Assembly (NCBI GenBank): GCA_028095005.1
Contig: CM051460.1
Location: 114,983,039-115,047,038 of the forward strand
Reading direction: 5' to 3'
Length of the DNA stretch: 64,000 nucleotides
From: Rhynchospora pubera
Lineage: Eukaryota; Streptophyta; Magnoliopsida; Poales; Cyperaceae
Every line of letters starts with the position of its first letter. The stretch's first letter is position 1. A program made the position numbers and the translations under genes. The notes beneath the pieces were generated by a model. That model had not been told where the DNA came from. It did not search any database and saw nothing but the letters and a program-made list of their open reading frames with translations. Below, one piece after another: positions 49,101 through 60,400 of this stretch.

Positions 49101-50178
49101 AGCACAAATGTTCACCTAATTTAGCACATTTGTTCACTTAAAGCACACTATTTGTTCACCTTATTTAGCACAAATGTTCACTTAAAGCACAATATTTGTT
49201 CACCTTATTTAGCACAAATGTTCACTTAAAGCACAATATTTTTTCACCTTTCAGGTACAATTGGAGCTAGTACTCATATACCGGATCTTGCAATGAGAAC
49301 CAAAGCACATATGAAAGTTCTCCAACATCTTGCTATTGTGGCGCCTTACATCAATGAACATCTAATCGAGTTACGTGAACAATACCCTTCTTACACCGAA
49401 AACTTGATTACCATAGAGCATGAAATAAAATTTGTCCAATGGCTAGAAGATAAAGTACAGTCCCAGTTGAAAGAAGGAACAGAGGTCGATGAAACCGTGA
49501 AATGGTTATCAAGACGTCCTGATGCCGTGGTCGAGACATACCAAGGGTATGACTTGAATGGATTTACCTGGTACACAAGGAAACAGGATGGTAAAAGTGC
49601 TGTGCAAAATAGTGGAGTCACTGTTGTAGCTTTATCTAGCGATAATGTTAGGTCGGCTAATTATTATGGGTGGATCGAGGAGATTTGGGAACTAGATTAC
49701 CTGAAATTTAAGATACCCTTATTCAAGTGTGCATGGATCGACAACGGTCACGGTGGAGTTAAAAAAGACAAGATGGGATTTATAACTGTTGACTTCAATA
49801 AAAGGGCTTATCGAGACGATCCCTTTATACTTGCAAATAAGCAAGCAATGCAAGTTTTTTACATTCAAGATCCGGCGGATAAGAAAAGACATGTTGTGCT
49901 TCAAGGTAAATGTTCATCTTATTTAAGTACAAATGTTCACCTTATTGAGTACAAATGTTCATCTTATTTATTACTTGCCACTTTCAGGAAAAAGACGTAT
50001 TGTCGGTGTGGGTGATGTCGTAGATGAAGAAGCATACGACCACTTCGAGGAAATACCTCCTTTTTCTATCGGTATCGACGATACACCACAGCCAGTATCG
50101 ATCAGTTGTAGGCGTACAGATAACACCGAAGGCGTGTGGGTCGACACACGAAGGAAAAAAAAGAAAGTAGCTACATAG
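46126..50178 (+). CDS. CACTA transposase, TNP2 (TnpD) type
   Basis: Three coding exons (46126-48583, 49255-49905, 49988-50178) join in phase to give 1099 aa. The N-terminal transposase-associated domain starts MNRTWMY and has CPCRVC (C41, C43, C46), H61 and a W74. An acidic segment follows at about 90-155. The Transposase_21 (tnp2) core runs from about YPGCELSKL (162) through TDGMNPYGNMSSRQTTW (~343), TINDFPAYGNLSGY (~440) and RHCLDAMH (~557). A DUF4218-type domain starts near HDYHVLLTQLLP (~663). A DUF4216-type domain lies at about 920-1010 (GFTWYTRKQDG). The start is placed at an ATG that directly follows a TTGCTCAG acceptor-like sequence and matches the usual MDRSWM start, so the leader probably contains an intron. 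Intron 1 is a minisatellite. No stop or frame break was seen. The protein cuts and joins the element ends, in concert with the second gene. Confidence 0.92.
48603..49245 (+). repeat. 110-bp minisatellite filling transposase intron 1
   Basis: The intron 48584-49254 is built almost wholly from TTGTTCACCTTATTTAGCAC, AAATGTTCACTTAAAGCAC and AAATGTTCACCTAATTTAGC blocks. They form a higher-order period of exactly 110 bp (a 44-bp and a 66-bp sub-unit), shown by TTCACCTAAT at 48671, 48781, 48891, 49001 and 49111. Copies are almost identical. Intron 2 (49906-49987) holds a diverged piece of the same motif. Confidence 0.95.
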
Positions 50179-50478
50179 ATATGCTAAATTGTTAAGTTAA
50201 TAATTTTATTTTTATTTTTTGCAGGTCATTAATTGGTGAAATATTTTGTTAACAAGGAGCTAATGTATTTTTATTTTTTGTTAATTTTCTAAATTGTAAT
50301 TTTATTTTGTTAGGAAAAATGTAAAACAAAATTAAATTCATGTGTCACCAACACAAAAATTAAATTCAGTCAAAACACTTAATAACATGCATGGATAAAC
50401 CAACACTGAAAATATCAGTACTAAATGAAATTAAAACAGACACAAACTTTAAAGTTAAAAAAAAAATGAAATTAAACT
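50179..50478. other. Spacer after the transposase gene
   Basis: AT-rich 3' flank of the transposase gene, presumably holding its poly(A) site. No coding frame. Confidence 0.5.
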
Positions 50479-50759
50479 AATCTGTAACGGTTATTAGCTA
50501 ATAACCGTTACAGATTAGGCTGGGATAATAATATAAAGGGTTTGAACCTTCTGTAACGGTTATTAGCTAATAACCGTTACAGAAGAGCCTAATCTGTAAC
50601 GGTTATTAGCTAATAACCGTTACAGAAGGTTATTAGTAAAAACGTTTGACCTTCTGTAACGGTTATTAGCTAATAACCGTTACAGATTAGGCTCTTCTGT
50701 AACGGTTATTAGCTAATAATCGTTACAGAAGGTTCAAACCCTTTATATTATTATCCCAG
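50479..50759. repeat. Internal giant palindrome made of CACTA end motifs
   Basis: The arms 50520-50629 and 50650-50759, 110 nt each, are inverted copies with one mismatch seen, around a 20-nt loop. Each arm contains two copies of a smaller palindrome centred on GGTTATTAGCTAATAACC within CTGTAACGG...CCGTTACAG. A fifth copy lies at 50479-50516. These are the same motifs as in the element's subterminal arrays. The structure lies between the two genes, just upstream of the second gene's leader. Confidence 0.92.
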
Positions 50760-51240
50760 CCTGGCGTCTGTCCGTCACTTCTTTCCTTTCTCGATCTCGC
50801 CTCTTTCTTAAAACCCTAGCTCTCGACAGAAGCACTCAGCTCTCTCGGCGCCTCTCTGACTCCCTCTCGGCGGCCCTCTCTCGTAAAAGGTAATCCCTCT
50901 CCCCTCCTTCCCCCTCTCACTCCCTCGCTCTCTCTGAGTCCCTCTCATTCTCTGTCTCTCTTTGTTGTGCAGTTTCGATCCCTCTCTCTCTGCCGCTCTC
51001 TCAACTCCTACAGCCAGCAACTCCCCTCTCTCTCTCGAAGGTAAACCCCTATTCCTTTCCCTCTCTGTCTCCTCTTCCTTTCCCTCTCTGTCTCCTCTCT
51101 CTCTCTTTCACTGACTCCCTTTCACTGTTTCTCTGTTAGCAATCCCTTTGTCGCTCTCTCAGCTGTGACAGCCAGCCAGCAACTCTCAACCCCCAACTCT
51201 CAAGTAATCCCTCTCTTTTTTCTCTCAAAATTTGAACTGT
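50760..51240 (+). promoter_or_regulatory. Pyrimidine-rich leader of the second CACTA gene
   Basis: CTCTCT-rich sequence with AAAACCCTAGC at 50809, typical of plant untranslated leaders, and several possible donors and acceptors. The transcription start cannot be fixed. Confidence 0.45.
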
Positions 51241-51510
51241 TTAAATTAGGTACTATTTTGCATAATTTGAACTGTTTTATTTTGGACTGAAATGCACAAT
51301 TTGAACTGTTTTGGGGTTGATATGGGGCTGTGGTGCATAAATCACAATTTTATGGACTAATGTGCATAAATTTGAACTGTTTGGGGGCTGTTTTGGGGAT
51401 GATATTGGGCTGTTTGTTGCTATGGTGCATAAAGCACAATTTTAGGGACTAATGTGTATAAATTTGAACTGTTTGGGGGCTGTTTTGGGATAATATTGGG
51501 CTGTTTTGAT
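51225..51510 (+). repeat. Imperfect tandem repeat in the leader region
   Basis: Several diverged copies of AATTTGAACTGTTTGGGGGC, with GGGCTGT and GTGCATAAA segments between them. Probably intronic. Confidence 0.7.
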
Positions 51511-51654
51511 TATGGATAAGGAACTATGCTAGGAATAGATGTGCATATGAATTGATTATGGATAAGGAATTGTGAATTGATTATTAGATATATATATGCA
51601 TTGTGAATTGATTATGGATAAGGAGTTAAGAATTTTATTTAAAATGGAAATTAG

Positions 51655-51909
51655 ATGGAGAAGGATCAAAACGTCAATAAGGTGGGGGAGGAATCCAAGG
51701 TGGGGGAGGAAACACCTAAGGTGGTGTCAAAAAGGGTCCCGTTTTACGGACCTCTTAAAAGAAGGGCTGTCTCGGCTGTACGTCGTCTTCCTCCAGGCTG
51801 TGAAAGGGGCCCTGATTTTAGTATGGGAGTTCAAATAGATGAGGGATCCAGTGAGAATAAGGAGGTGGAGAAGAATAAGGAGGAGAAGAATAAGGAAGAG
51901 AAGAATTAG
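51655..51909 (+). CDS. 84-aa basic protein or first part of the second CACTA gene
   Basis: An open frame of 84 codons ending in a stop at 51907-51909. It reads SKRVPFYGPLKRRAVSAVRR then LPPGCERGPDF, and ends in a KNKEEKN repeat. The RRAVSAVRRLPPGCERG part recalls the short RKVSAVRDFPPGCG-type motif of plant SUVH histone methyltransferases and some transposon proteins (from memory). It may be a separate small protein, an upstream frame in the leader, or an exon spliced to 52191 by a donor before its stop. No family function can be assigned. Confidence 0.4.
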   Translation: MEKDQNVNKVGEESKVGEETPKVVSKRVPFYGPLKRRAVSAVRRLPPGCERGPDFSMGVQIDEGSSENKEVEKNKEEKNKEEKN

Positions 51910-52190
51910 GGTTGAATTGTCTTAGGAATTTGTAAAATTATCTATGTTATTTTGTGTGAACTTTATTTATGTAATTTGAAGTTTATGTTATTTGTGTATG
52001 AATTCATGTTTGAATATTAGTGTGTTTTAATTAAATGAATTTTAAATTTATGTATTTTTAATTATTTGAATATTTATGTAATTTGAAGTTTATGTTATTT
52101 GTTTATGTTTATGTTTGTTTATGTTTATGTTTATGTTTATGTTAACTTGATTTGATTGCTTTCATTGTTGTTAATTATTTGTTAATAGAT

Positions 52191-55100
52191 ATGTCTGGAG
52201 ACCAAGATAGAGATTTACAGGGTGAACAGGCTACAGAATCCAGCGATGGGGAGGTCACAACGTTCGAAATAAAGAAAAGGAGCAGAACGACAATGGAAGA
52301 GTTTAGGAGGAAAAAAGCTGCTGGGGAAAAGTTTGAGATTAAATTTGACAAAGAAGGAGTGCCAATTGGTACTGAAGAGGCGGTGAACAAATTTGCATCA
52401 TATTGCGGGTATCTGGCTAGAACAAGAGTGCCAATCACAATTAATGATTGGCGGAAGGACGTTTCAAAGGAAACCAGACTTGAGTTGTGGTTGGACATCA
52501 AGGTGAATAAATTTTAACTTAAATCATCTAATTTAAATTTCTATGCTACCAATTAACTAACGTTTCGTTATGTTTCAGAAAATGTTCAACATCGAAGATG
52601 ATAAAGCCATGAACAATACTCTCAAAGCGATGGGCATAAGTCACAGGGCTTATAGAAGTAGGATTGCTGAGGAGTACATCACAAATGCCGATCCAAACAA
52701 TCCAAAAAATCCATGCGATAAACACCCAATCTCACAAAAGGAATGGGAAGAATTTTTCAACAAAAGGACGGGTGCAGATTTTGTACAAAAGAGCAACAAA
52801 GCGAAGGAGTTGAGAAAGAAATGGAAAGAGCCTCATAGGATGGGTTCCACTGGCTATAGAGGAAAAAAAGGTTCATGGAAACCTACAGACAAGATTGTCA
52901 TACCAGGAGATTCTGAAGGGGCCGGTTCCACGAGCATTACCATCGGCGATTTGGAACCGAGGAGTCAAAGGTATTTCATGGGAAGGACTGTGGCTACGAA
53001 GGATAAAGGTACTTACACATGTAAAGACTTGTTATATATGCTAACTTCAAATTCTGTTTTGTGATTATTAATAAGATTTGTTTGTTGCTTGTTAGATACT
53101 TACACGTTCCATAGCTCTGATTCGTCGACTATTGAGGCATTCAGTCGGTTGAGTGCCATGTCTGGTGAAATCAATTCCGGGTCAATACCGGAACAAGAAG
53201 TCTTAAATCGGGCGGTTGACAGGCCGGAACATCCAGGAAGAATCAGGGGATATCCTTTATGGACCAAGAAGGAAGATGTGTATAAAAGAAAATCTAGAAA
53301 GGATGCGCATGAAGGATGGATGGCACCAGACCAGATTGAAGAATTGATGAGCAGGGTCGCAGCTGAAGCCGCTGAGAAAACCAAAAGGGACTTGATTCAC
53401 TCTGAGGAGATAATGAATGCGGCGAGACAACAAGCTTTTCAGGTAATCCTTTTTGATAATCAAAATGTAATCAAAATGAATGAAAACTATTCTTCATTAT
53501 CCAGTTGCTTCATAATTTTCAGGACGTGAAACAATGGTTGGCCAGTAGCGGATTGCAGATTCAAGCACCACAGCAATTTGTGACGCCGTATCAGCCATTC
53601 GTTGAAGCTGAGGTAGACTCAGGAATGCCAAACGAAGAATTATTCCGAACGGTTGCCTCAAGCTATATGCCTCCGGATCCGAGAAGCGTTGTTCAGGTTC
53701 ATATTGATCATTTTTCTCTTTTCTCTTTATATTTATTTTTGGCAGCATTAGAGTTTCTGATTGAACTGAATTTCAGGAAGAAATGCCGTGCGATCTCTTT
53801 TCTCTTGATCACAACAACCAGAGGATTAAGGTGGCCGAAGGAAATATTATTCCGAGTGTTGTTGGTCAGATCGTACACGGCGTGCCTCTAACTGATCAAC
53901 AATTGTATGTCCATCTTCTCCGAGTAGGCGATGAATTTCGTGAATGGCAAGTCCCTGGTAGGTCAGATGAGCTATTGGGAAATAATATAGGGGGCCGATT
54001 CCCATGGCCGTCATTTTTGGTGGACATAGGCCACAAGGTATCGTTTTATTTAATTATGACAATCTGTTTCATACATTTCTCCTAATGACTTATTAATATG
54101 ATGTCATTGAATGCAGAGTTTGACCAAAAAGAAGCCGGCCAAAAAGAAGGCAAAGGCGAAGGAGGCGGCGAAGAATGTGGAGGAGAGTCCAAAGGTCCCA
54201 AGTGCGGGGTCGTTTGTTACTCGTGATCCACTCCTCCCTAAGGATATTATTGACAGGCTGAGCCCATCCGAACAAGCAGTATACAGACTGTTGATGCTCC
54301 AACCAGAAGAAGAGATGAACTTTGAGCTGCCTAATTGCAATCCTTGGGGTACGCACGGTGGCGATGTTAAGTTCAACGTTAATGTCGAGGATATTGTCGA
54401 ATGTTTTAAAAGGGAGGAGCTATCTCAATCGATTGTGAAATTTTACTGCTGGTTTGAATTTTTCAACTTTAATGTTTATTTTTTTCTTCATTCAATTCAT
54501 TCAAAATTGAAATTGTTGAACTTTGATATCCATGTTTGCAGGTTTTGGATGGAAGAACTTTCAACAAGGCAAGAAGAGAATGAGTTCTCCAAGAGCATCA
54601 CCGTACTGGATCCAGAGTTATTGGCTGAGTGGAAGTTCAAACACGAAGAACTCGGTGCGGTGAATTACCTAACGAGAGCATTCATGGAGAATCCATCCTC
54701 CTATCTTGTTTTGCCGTATAATCAGCAGTAAGAAATATAACCAATATGGCTACTAATGAAAGAATTTTGTAGTTTCCTTTAATTCCACCAAAATAATAAA
54801 TCTCTATTAATTACAGGTTTCATTGGGTTGTCCTTGTTATTAATGTCGAGAAGCGCACCGTTCACTTTGTTGATTCTCTGGAACGCAAGAATCCAAAGTT
54901 ATATATTAAGCCATTCATATCTTCGTAAGTTTTCATTTCTGAATTAAGTTAAAGCATGATGAGATTTTTCAAATTAAAAAATATTAGATTTTGTTGTTTT
55001 AAATAATATTGCATGCAGGGTATACAAGCGGTATTTAGTGGAAGCCGGAAGATATAGCCAAAAGAGCAGAACAGGATTTGATTGGTACCGAATTAAGGTA

Positions 55101-55488
55101 CAGAACTTATCAGTTTAAGATATTATTTGTTTGTGAAATTGAAATTAACTAAAAAAGATTGTGTTTCTTTTGTTGAAATCTTAATTAGGGACCGATACAA
55201 AGGGGCGGCACAGAGTGTGGATATTTCACAATGCTCAACATGAGGGCGATATTAAGTAGTTGGACTACGGTCGGAGAATTCCCTGAGGTAATGTTAAGCC
55301 GATTTATTATTTTAGGATTTTATATTTTTATTGGTTTAGGGCTTAGGGTTTACAAAATTATTTGACTTTATCAATTGTTAATGATCAAATTGCAGTATAT
55401 CGAGCCGGTTGGACAACCATATAAAAACGAAGACGTTGATGCAGTCGTTTCGGAGGTTATGGACTTCATGTATGGGGTATTATTTTAG
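52191..55488 (+). CDS. Second CACTA protein with C-terminal Ulp1 protease
   Basis: Eleven coding exons join in frame: 52191-52502, 52579-53008, 53096-53442, 53523-53696, 53777-54037, 54117-54451, 54542-54727, 54817-54924, 55019-55097, 55189-55287, 55396-55488, giving 807 aa. Residues about 50-300 resemble the plant Transposase_24 (En/Spm accessory) type (TRVPITINDWRKDV, WEEFFNKRTG, GSWKPTDK). IKVAEGNIIPSV and WQVPGRSDEL mark a DUF8039-like segment near 390-440, and a lysine-alanine-rich stretch (KKPAKKKAKAKEAAKN) follows. The C-terminus is a C48 Ulp1-like protease with H684 (FHW), D701 (VDS), Q748 and C754 (QRGGTECG), the full catalytic set. Such domains cleave SUMO-type conjugates. The ATG follows an AG acceptor. 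By analogy with TnpA, the N-terminal part may bind the subterminal repeats; this is inferred. Confidence 0.88.
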
Positions 55489-55744
55489 GAAAATTTTGAC
55501 TTGATTTGGTGTTAACTCTATGTATAGTTACTTTGTTAATTTTTGCTACATATTGATATATGTATTGATATATGTTTTGTGCTTGGTATATATATGTGAC
55601 ATCTGATATATGCATGATATATGTTTGTCTGCTGCATGTTGGATTGTATAATGTAAATTGGGTACCAATTTGGTACCAATTCGGCTAGCAAAACTGGGCT
55701 AGCCAATAAAACATGCCAAATTCAAAAAAAAAAGAAGGTCTTTT

Positions 55745-56215
55745 GTAACGGTTATTAAGGAATAACCGTTACAGAATTCATAATTTCATTTCTTTTATAT
55801 CAACAATATCTGTAACGGTTATTCCTTAATAACCGTTACAAAAGACTGGATTCTGTAACGGTTATTAGATTATAACCGTTACACTGGATCTAAAAAAATA
55901 GTAAAAATGTATTTCCGTCAATAATAGGATAACGGTTATTATATAACAACCGTTATAGAAGCCAGTCTTCTGTAACGGTTGTTATCTATTAACCGTTACA
56001 AATGTTCTCAATAAAACCGTAACCACATTTTCCGTCCACTATACCATAACGGTTATTAGATAATAACCGTTACAGAAGCCATTCTTCTGTAACGGTTATT
56101 AGATAATAACCGTTATAGATCTGTAACGGTTATTAGACATTCTGTAACGGGGGCTACTGTAACGTTACGTGTACCGTTACAAATGCCTTTTATTAACCGT
56201 TACAGAAGTCGAAAT
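55745..56215. repeat. Right subterminal repeats of the CACTA element
   Basis: At least ten copies of the CTGTAACGGTTATT motif in both orientations, often as facing pairs such as GGTTATTAGATAATAACC, up to the right end at 56226. Some copies carry single changes (for example CGTTATAG). Confidence 0.85.
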
Positions 56216-56229
56216 TTCGCGTAGTGATA

Positions 56230-57393
56230 GTTCCTACTCTGGAAATTTTTAAGAATTGGTAGTTTGTTTGACTCTTTAAAACTTTCCTGAAAGAGGAAAA
56301 CAGTGGAATAGTGTCAGATATAAAAGGTAGATAATAAAATAAAGTATAATGAGGACAAAGAAAATAAAAATTAATTAATTAATCTAATTTTGTAATCAGA
56401 TCCTATCTATTTCATGAACTGTCTACTATATATATATATTTTTTTATCGAAACAATAGATTAGGTCATTTTTAAGAACTAGTTGACTGAAGGTTTTCGAC
56501 TAATCCTATATATCTTCGCTCGAGTTGTCATGTATTAAAGTTTGTTAAAGGTCAATGTCTTATTTTGGTTGTACGTCCATATATATTTTTGCTTTGTTCA
56601 AAAGATATTAGTGCAAAGCCTCGCCCTACCGTGAGAATTATTCTTTTATTTAGCTTCCAACTTGCAAAGACTTTCATTTTTTTTTCAAGGCCCTGGATTC
56701 ATTCAATAAAGAAAAATCATCAAAACTTTTTTCTACGTATTATAGTAGTACATTGACATTGACATTGACTAGCCGATAAAATTTAACTTCGTAGAAAAGA
56801 AAAAAGAATAAATATAATCTGAGCGGCCCGATATTAACGCACTGTCAGATTCTTTTTTTTTTTAATAATCTGATCTAAGATGTCCCAATTTTAATTAAAA
56901 CAGACATTTTTAATTGCCCGTTTGCAACTTGCCGCTGGCGTGTAAATACTAGACCGTTGTAATGTTACAGTTGATTGATACCCAATTTTGTTTGGCGATT
57001 TTAGGTACAGCGTCACCCGCTGATGTGGAATCACAAAGTTCAACACCACACCAACCAACCATTAAATAAACAAACAACTCGAACCTAATAGCTTTTCACA
57101 TTGTATAACACAGAGTATGTAACAAGAGAAGTGCATTGAGAGCAAGCAACGATATTGGACTCGTTCTGACGGTTGGCTAATAGAAGATATTTTCTAAGAC
57201 GTTTTTGCAATTGAAAAAGACACGTACAATATAAGTAACAAAACATAAAAGATTATTCAACTAAAGTCGATTGTTTCTATAACACTCGGATCCTGATCAA
57301 AATCCTCCTTTTTTAACGTGAGATTTCGTTCCATTAGAAATTTTCTATCAAAATGAATTGATTTGGTGTCATTTTATTAGAATTTATATATTA
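56230..57393. other. Intergenic tract, no gene seen
   Basis: AT-rich. A short frame near 56565-56756 has no family resemblance. Confidence 0.5.
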
Positions 57394-57420
57394 CTAGTTC
57401 TATTCTCGCGCGTTGCGCGA
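57394..57420 (-). mobile_element. Helitron 3' terminus (minus strand)
   Basis: On the minus strand: hairpin TCGCGC-AAC-GCGCGA, eight bases, then CTAG ending at 57394 and followed by T. This matches the Helitron 3' end: a short GC-rich hairpin just before CTRR, inserted before T. The body should extend to the right; its 5' TC end was not found. Confidence 0.65.
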
Positions 57421-60400
57421 TGCATTCTTATCTGAATATGCGACGAAACGATTTTCTACTGAGCGTAAATATGTTATGGATGACATAAATACAGATGAAC
57501 AAAAGTTGTAAATAAATAGTGGAATACTATGAACTTGTCTGGCTGAGACACAAATACAGTAACCTATTATAAACAGTTTGAACAACAAAATTGCACAAAA
57601 GTATCATTAATATAAGGAATCCCAAACCAATTGCAACGAAAACAAAATCAAATATTGATCGACAATGGTCAGTTGTCAGCAAACGTGTTGTCACTTTATT
57701 TGATTCTATTGCGCACTTTCCAGTATCAGCCTTTTGAACTCCAAGAAGAGAATGATAAAGAAAAGGAAACAACACCTAAAAGCTGCTATTTGAGAAAGGA
57801 TATCAAAAATAAAATCAGAATTAAAGATTTCCTGCAGAAGCCTTGAGAAGCTGCAGATTTCCATTCCTAAAAGCTGCAGAAGCAGCAGAAAAAACCAAAG
57901 ACTCAGGCTCAAAATTGAACTCGAACTCAGAATTTCATAGGAAATTACAAAAGGAGTTGAAATTTTTAATGACTTATATAATATTAAGCTAACCTGAAAT
58001 AAAATGAGGTGATATTGTTGATTCCGAAGGAGATTATGTACCTGAAAATTTCAGATTATAAAAGGACTATAACGAGTATCTTACCTTATCAAGAGAACAA
58101 CAAAACCACAAAAAAGGATGCATGTTCCAGATTATAAAAGGGAATATTTTTTAGGTGATGTGGCAATCAGTATTATAAATAAAGAAGCGTGGGAGTCCAA
58201 ATTGTTTGGTTAAAATCTAATCCGACACGGCGAATATTTTTTTCCTTGGTTAGATCGTGCGTTCAATTTTTTTCCCGATTTCTATGATATAAAACTCTGT
58301 AACATTCGTGTGCCGAGTATTATCGTCCATAAATTTAACCGATTCATTGGCAGTCGTTTATTTGGAGGGCAGAATTCTCCGTCTCTCTTCTGTGCTGCTC
58401 CGAGGCTCGCTTCCGACTTTCTTTCTCTTCTGCCTGATTCCACACCCTCCCTCTATTTCTCCTCCTCTTCTCAGACTGATGGGTAGAACCACGAAATACT
58501 AGATTTGTTATTTGCCAAACCGGATATCTCTCACCGCTAACTTATTCAATTAGAGCAGTCTCCTCTTCTTTTATTTTTATTTTTATTTTTTTGGCAAATT
58601 CCCCCTCCTCTTTCATTAATCTCCCTTTTCCTTCCTTCAGACTCTACGCCGTCTCCTTCGCAACCCCACTCCGTAACCCTTCCTCATTCTCTACCAACCC
58701 TGCCACACACCCTTTGCACCCAACTTCTTTCTCCATCACTTTCTGAACCTCTCTTCATCGCCTTCTAATTGATAGGAAATAGCGACTCACAATCCATGGT
58801 GAGATGCACGAAGACCAAATTATTTGTAAGCTCTCTTTGTATAAATTACACTGATTTTCTTTAGCAGTTATTTTCTTTTTTTTTATTTAAAGATTTTTCA
58901 AAAATTGTCTGATTCTCTCTCCTCACTCCCCTAATAATCACCATCTAGATGTAAGCTGGCTTTTGCAATCATTTTTACCTCTTTTGTTTCATAAAGTTTT
59001 TGACCTTTTTCTTTGAAATTTTATCTCAGCTACGTCATTTTGTTTGTGCGGTCGGTGTTTGTGGAAATGCTTCATTGAATCTAACTGTGAAGTTGTATGT
59101 CAATAAGTACTGTAGAGAGTGTTCTTCCATTCTTTTAAATACCTCAAAGCAAAGATACTGAGCTCCGCAACCAATGATTCAAACTTAACATATGTCTATT
59201 GTCCAAATTTCCAACGAACTACAAATGGTACCTTATTTAATTGTGGTCGTGCCAACATTTCCTCTTAATGGTACCATATTTTATTATTATTATTTTGTTG
59301 TTAAATATTACATAGTCAAAGGCTATTCAGCAATTGGACAGTGGAATATATGAAAATTTGAGTTAACTCAAGATTGGTTTGCACACTAAGACTAATTACA
59401 TACTGATAATTAGGAGGTACTTGCATGCCGTAGGTTTTCAATTTTTTTTACTTCCAATTTTTTTTATTATTTACATGCCATCAAAATTAGAATGAATCAA
59501 TATCAAGGTCAAGTGTTATTGTAAATCTGCCTTTCTCCAAAGTACAGTACTATTTGATCTTGCTTTGTTATGCTGACACCTTAATATATATGTGCCGTTT
59601 GCTCTGAGTTTAGTGGCATCATCAACATTATATTATAATATTATAAATATAATATGATATGATGATGAGGCAGATTTTATTTCATAAATATATATGTTTT
59701 AGGTTTGAACATGTATCCATTTTCTATTTTTATTAAATGCACTCATTTAATGTATGACTCTTTGAAAAACTCTTCCTTTTTTAGTTTTTTTATATGTTCA
59801 TTTTTTTTTTCAGAAACGTACGTACTGACAGTGTATCAAAAATTAAATAAAAAAGAGGAGTAGCATATTAATAAAATGTTGGACTATTATGCAAAGTTGT
59901 CCTCACCCACGTTTTGTTTGTTTAAATTCAGGTTTGTTAACACCAGTAAGGCAGACAAAAATATCACCAGTAAGGCAGTAAGCGGAGTTGGCACCCACAA
60001 ATCCCGTCCAGGGTACCTTCATATGATGTATCTACAATTTAGTTCACATTTTATATCTGGCATTAATTGCATATAGCTTTCATTGGGGCGTTACTTATTT
60101 ATATATCAGATAAGAAATACGTTACCTAAATAATTACAAATCGATCAAATAAAATCATGTTATATTAAACGATAATTTAATAAATAAATTCTTCCTTTGA
60201 AAATTACTCTGGCCCACTTTTATACAACGTACTACTGTATTATTTGTCACACTACTGTAAAAAAAATGTGCAATCTTTAGGTGGGGTCATTTTGATGAAA
60301 TATTTTAAATGTTAATTAACGCCAATTGTTCCCATATGTCATGTTAGAAAATTTATACTTCATCATACAAATCCAAATATTAATCATAAATTCTTATTTA

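Larger units (their letters stand above)
44850..56226 (+). mobile_element. Complete CACTA (En/Spm) transposon
   Basis: 11377 bp. It starts CACTACGGGAAAAAGGACCT and the right end, read on the minus strand, starts CACTACGCGAAATTTCGACT. A 3-bp target duplication ATA lies at 44847-44849 and 56227-56229. Both ends carry arrays of CTGTAACGGTTATT and its inverse. It encodes a TNP2-type transposase and a second, Ulp1-containing protein in the same direction, both without stops or frame breaks in the spliced models. It could therefore be autonomous. Confidence 0.95.

Noticed and set aside
48603..49245. Regularly spaced repeats that could suggest a CRISPR array
   Set aside because: The units are contiguous without unique spacers, lie inside a spliced transposase intron and the genome is a plant.
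53497..54376. Minus-strand frames inside the second CACTA gene
   Set aside because: They are antisense shadows of exons 4-6, whose plus-strand frame is continuous across 11 exons.
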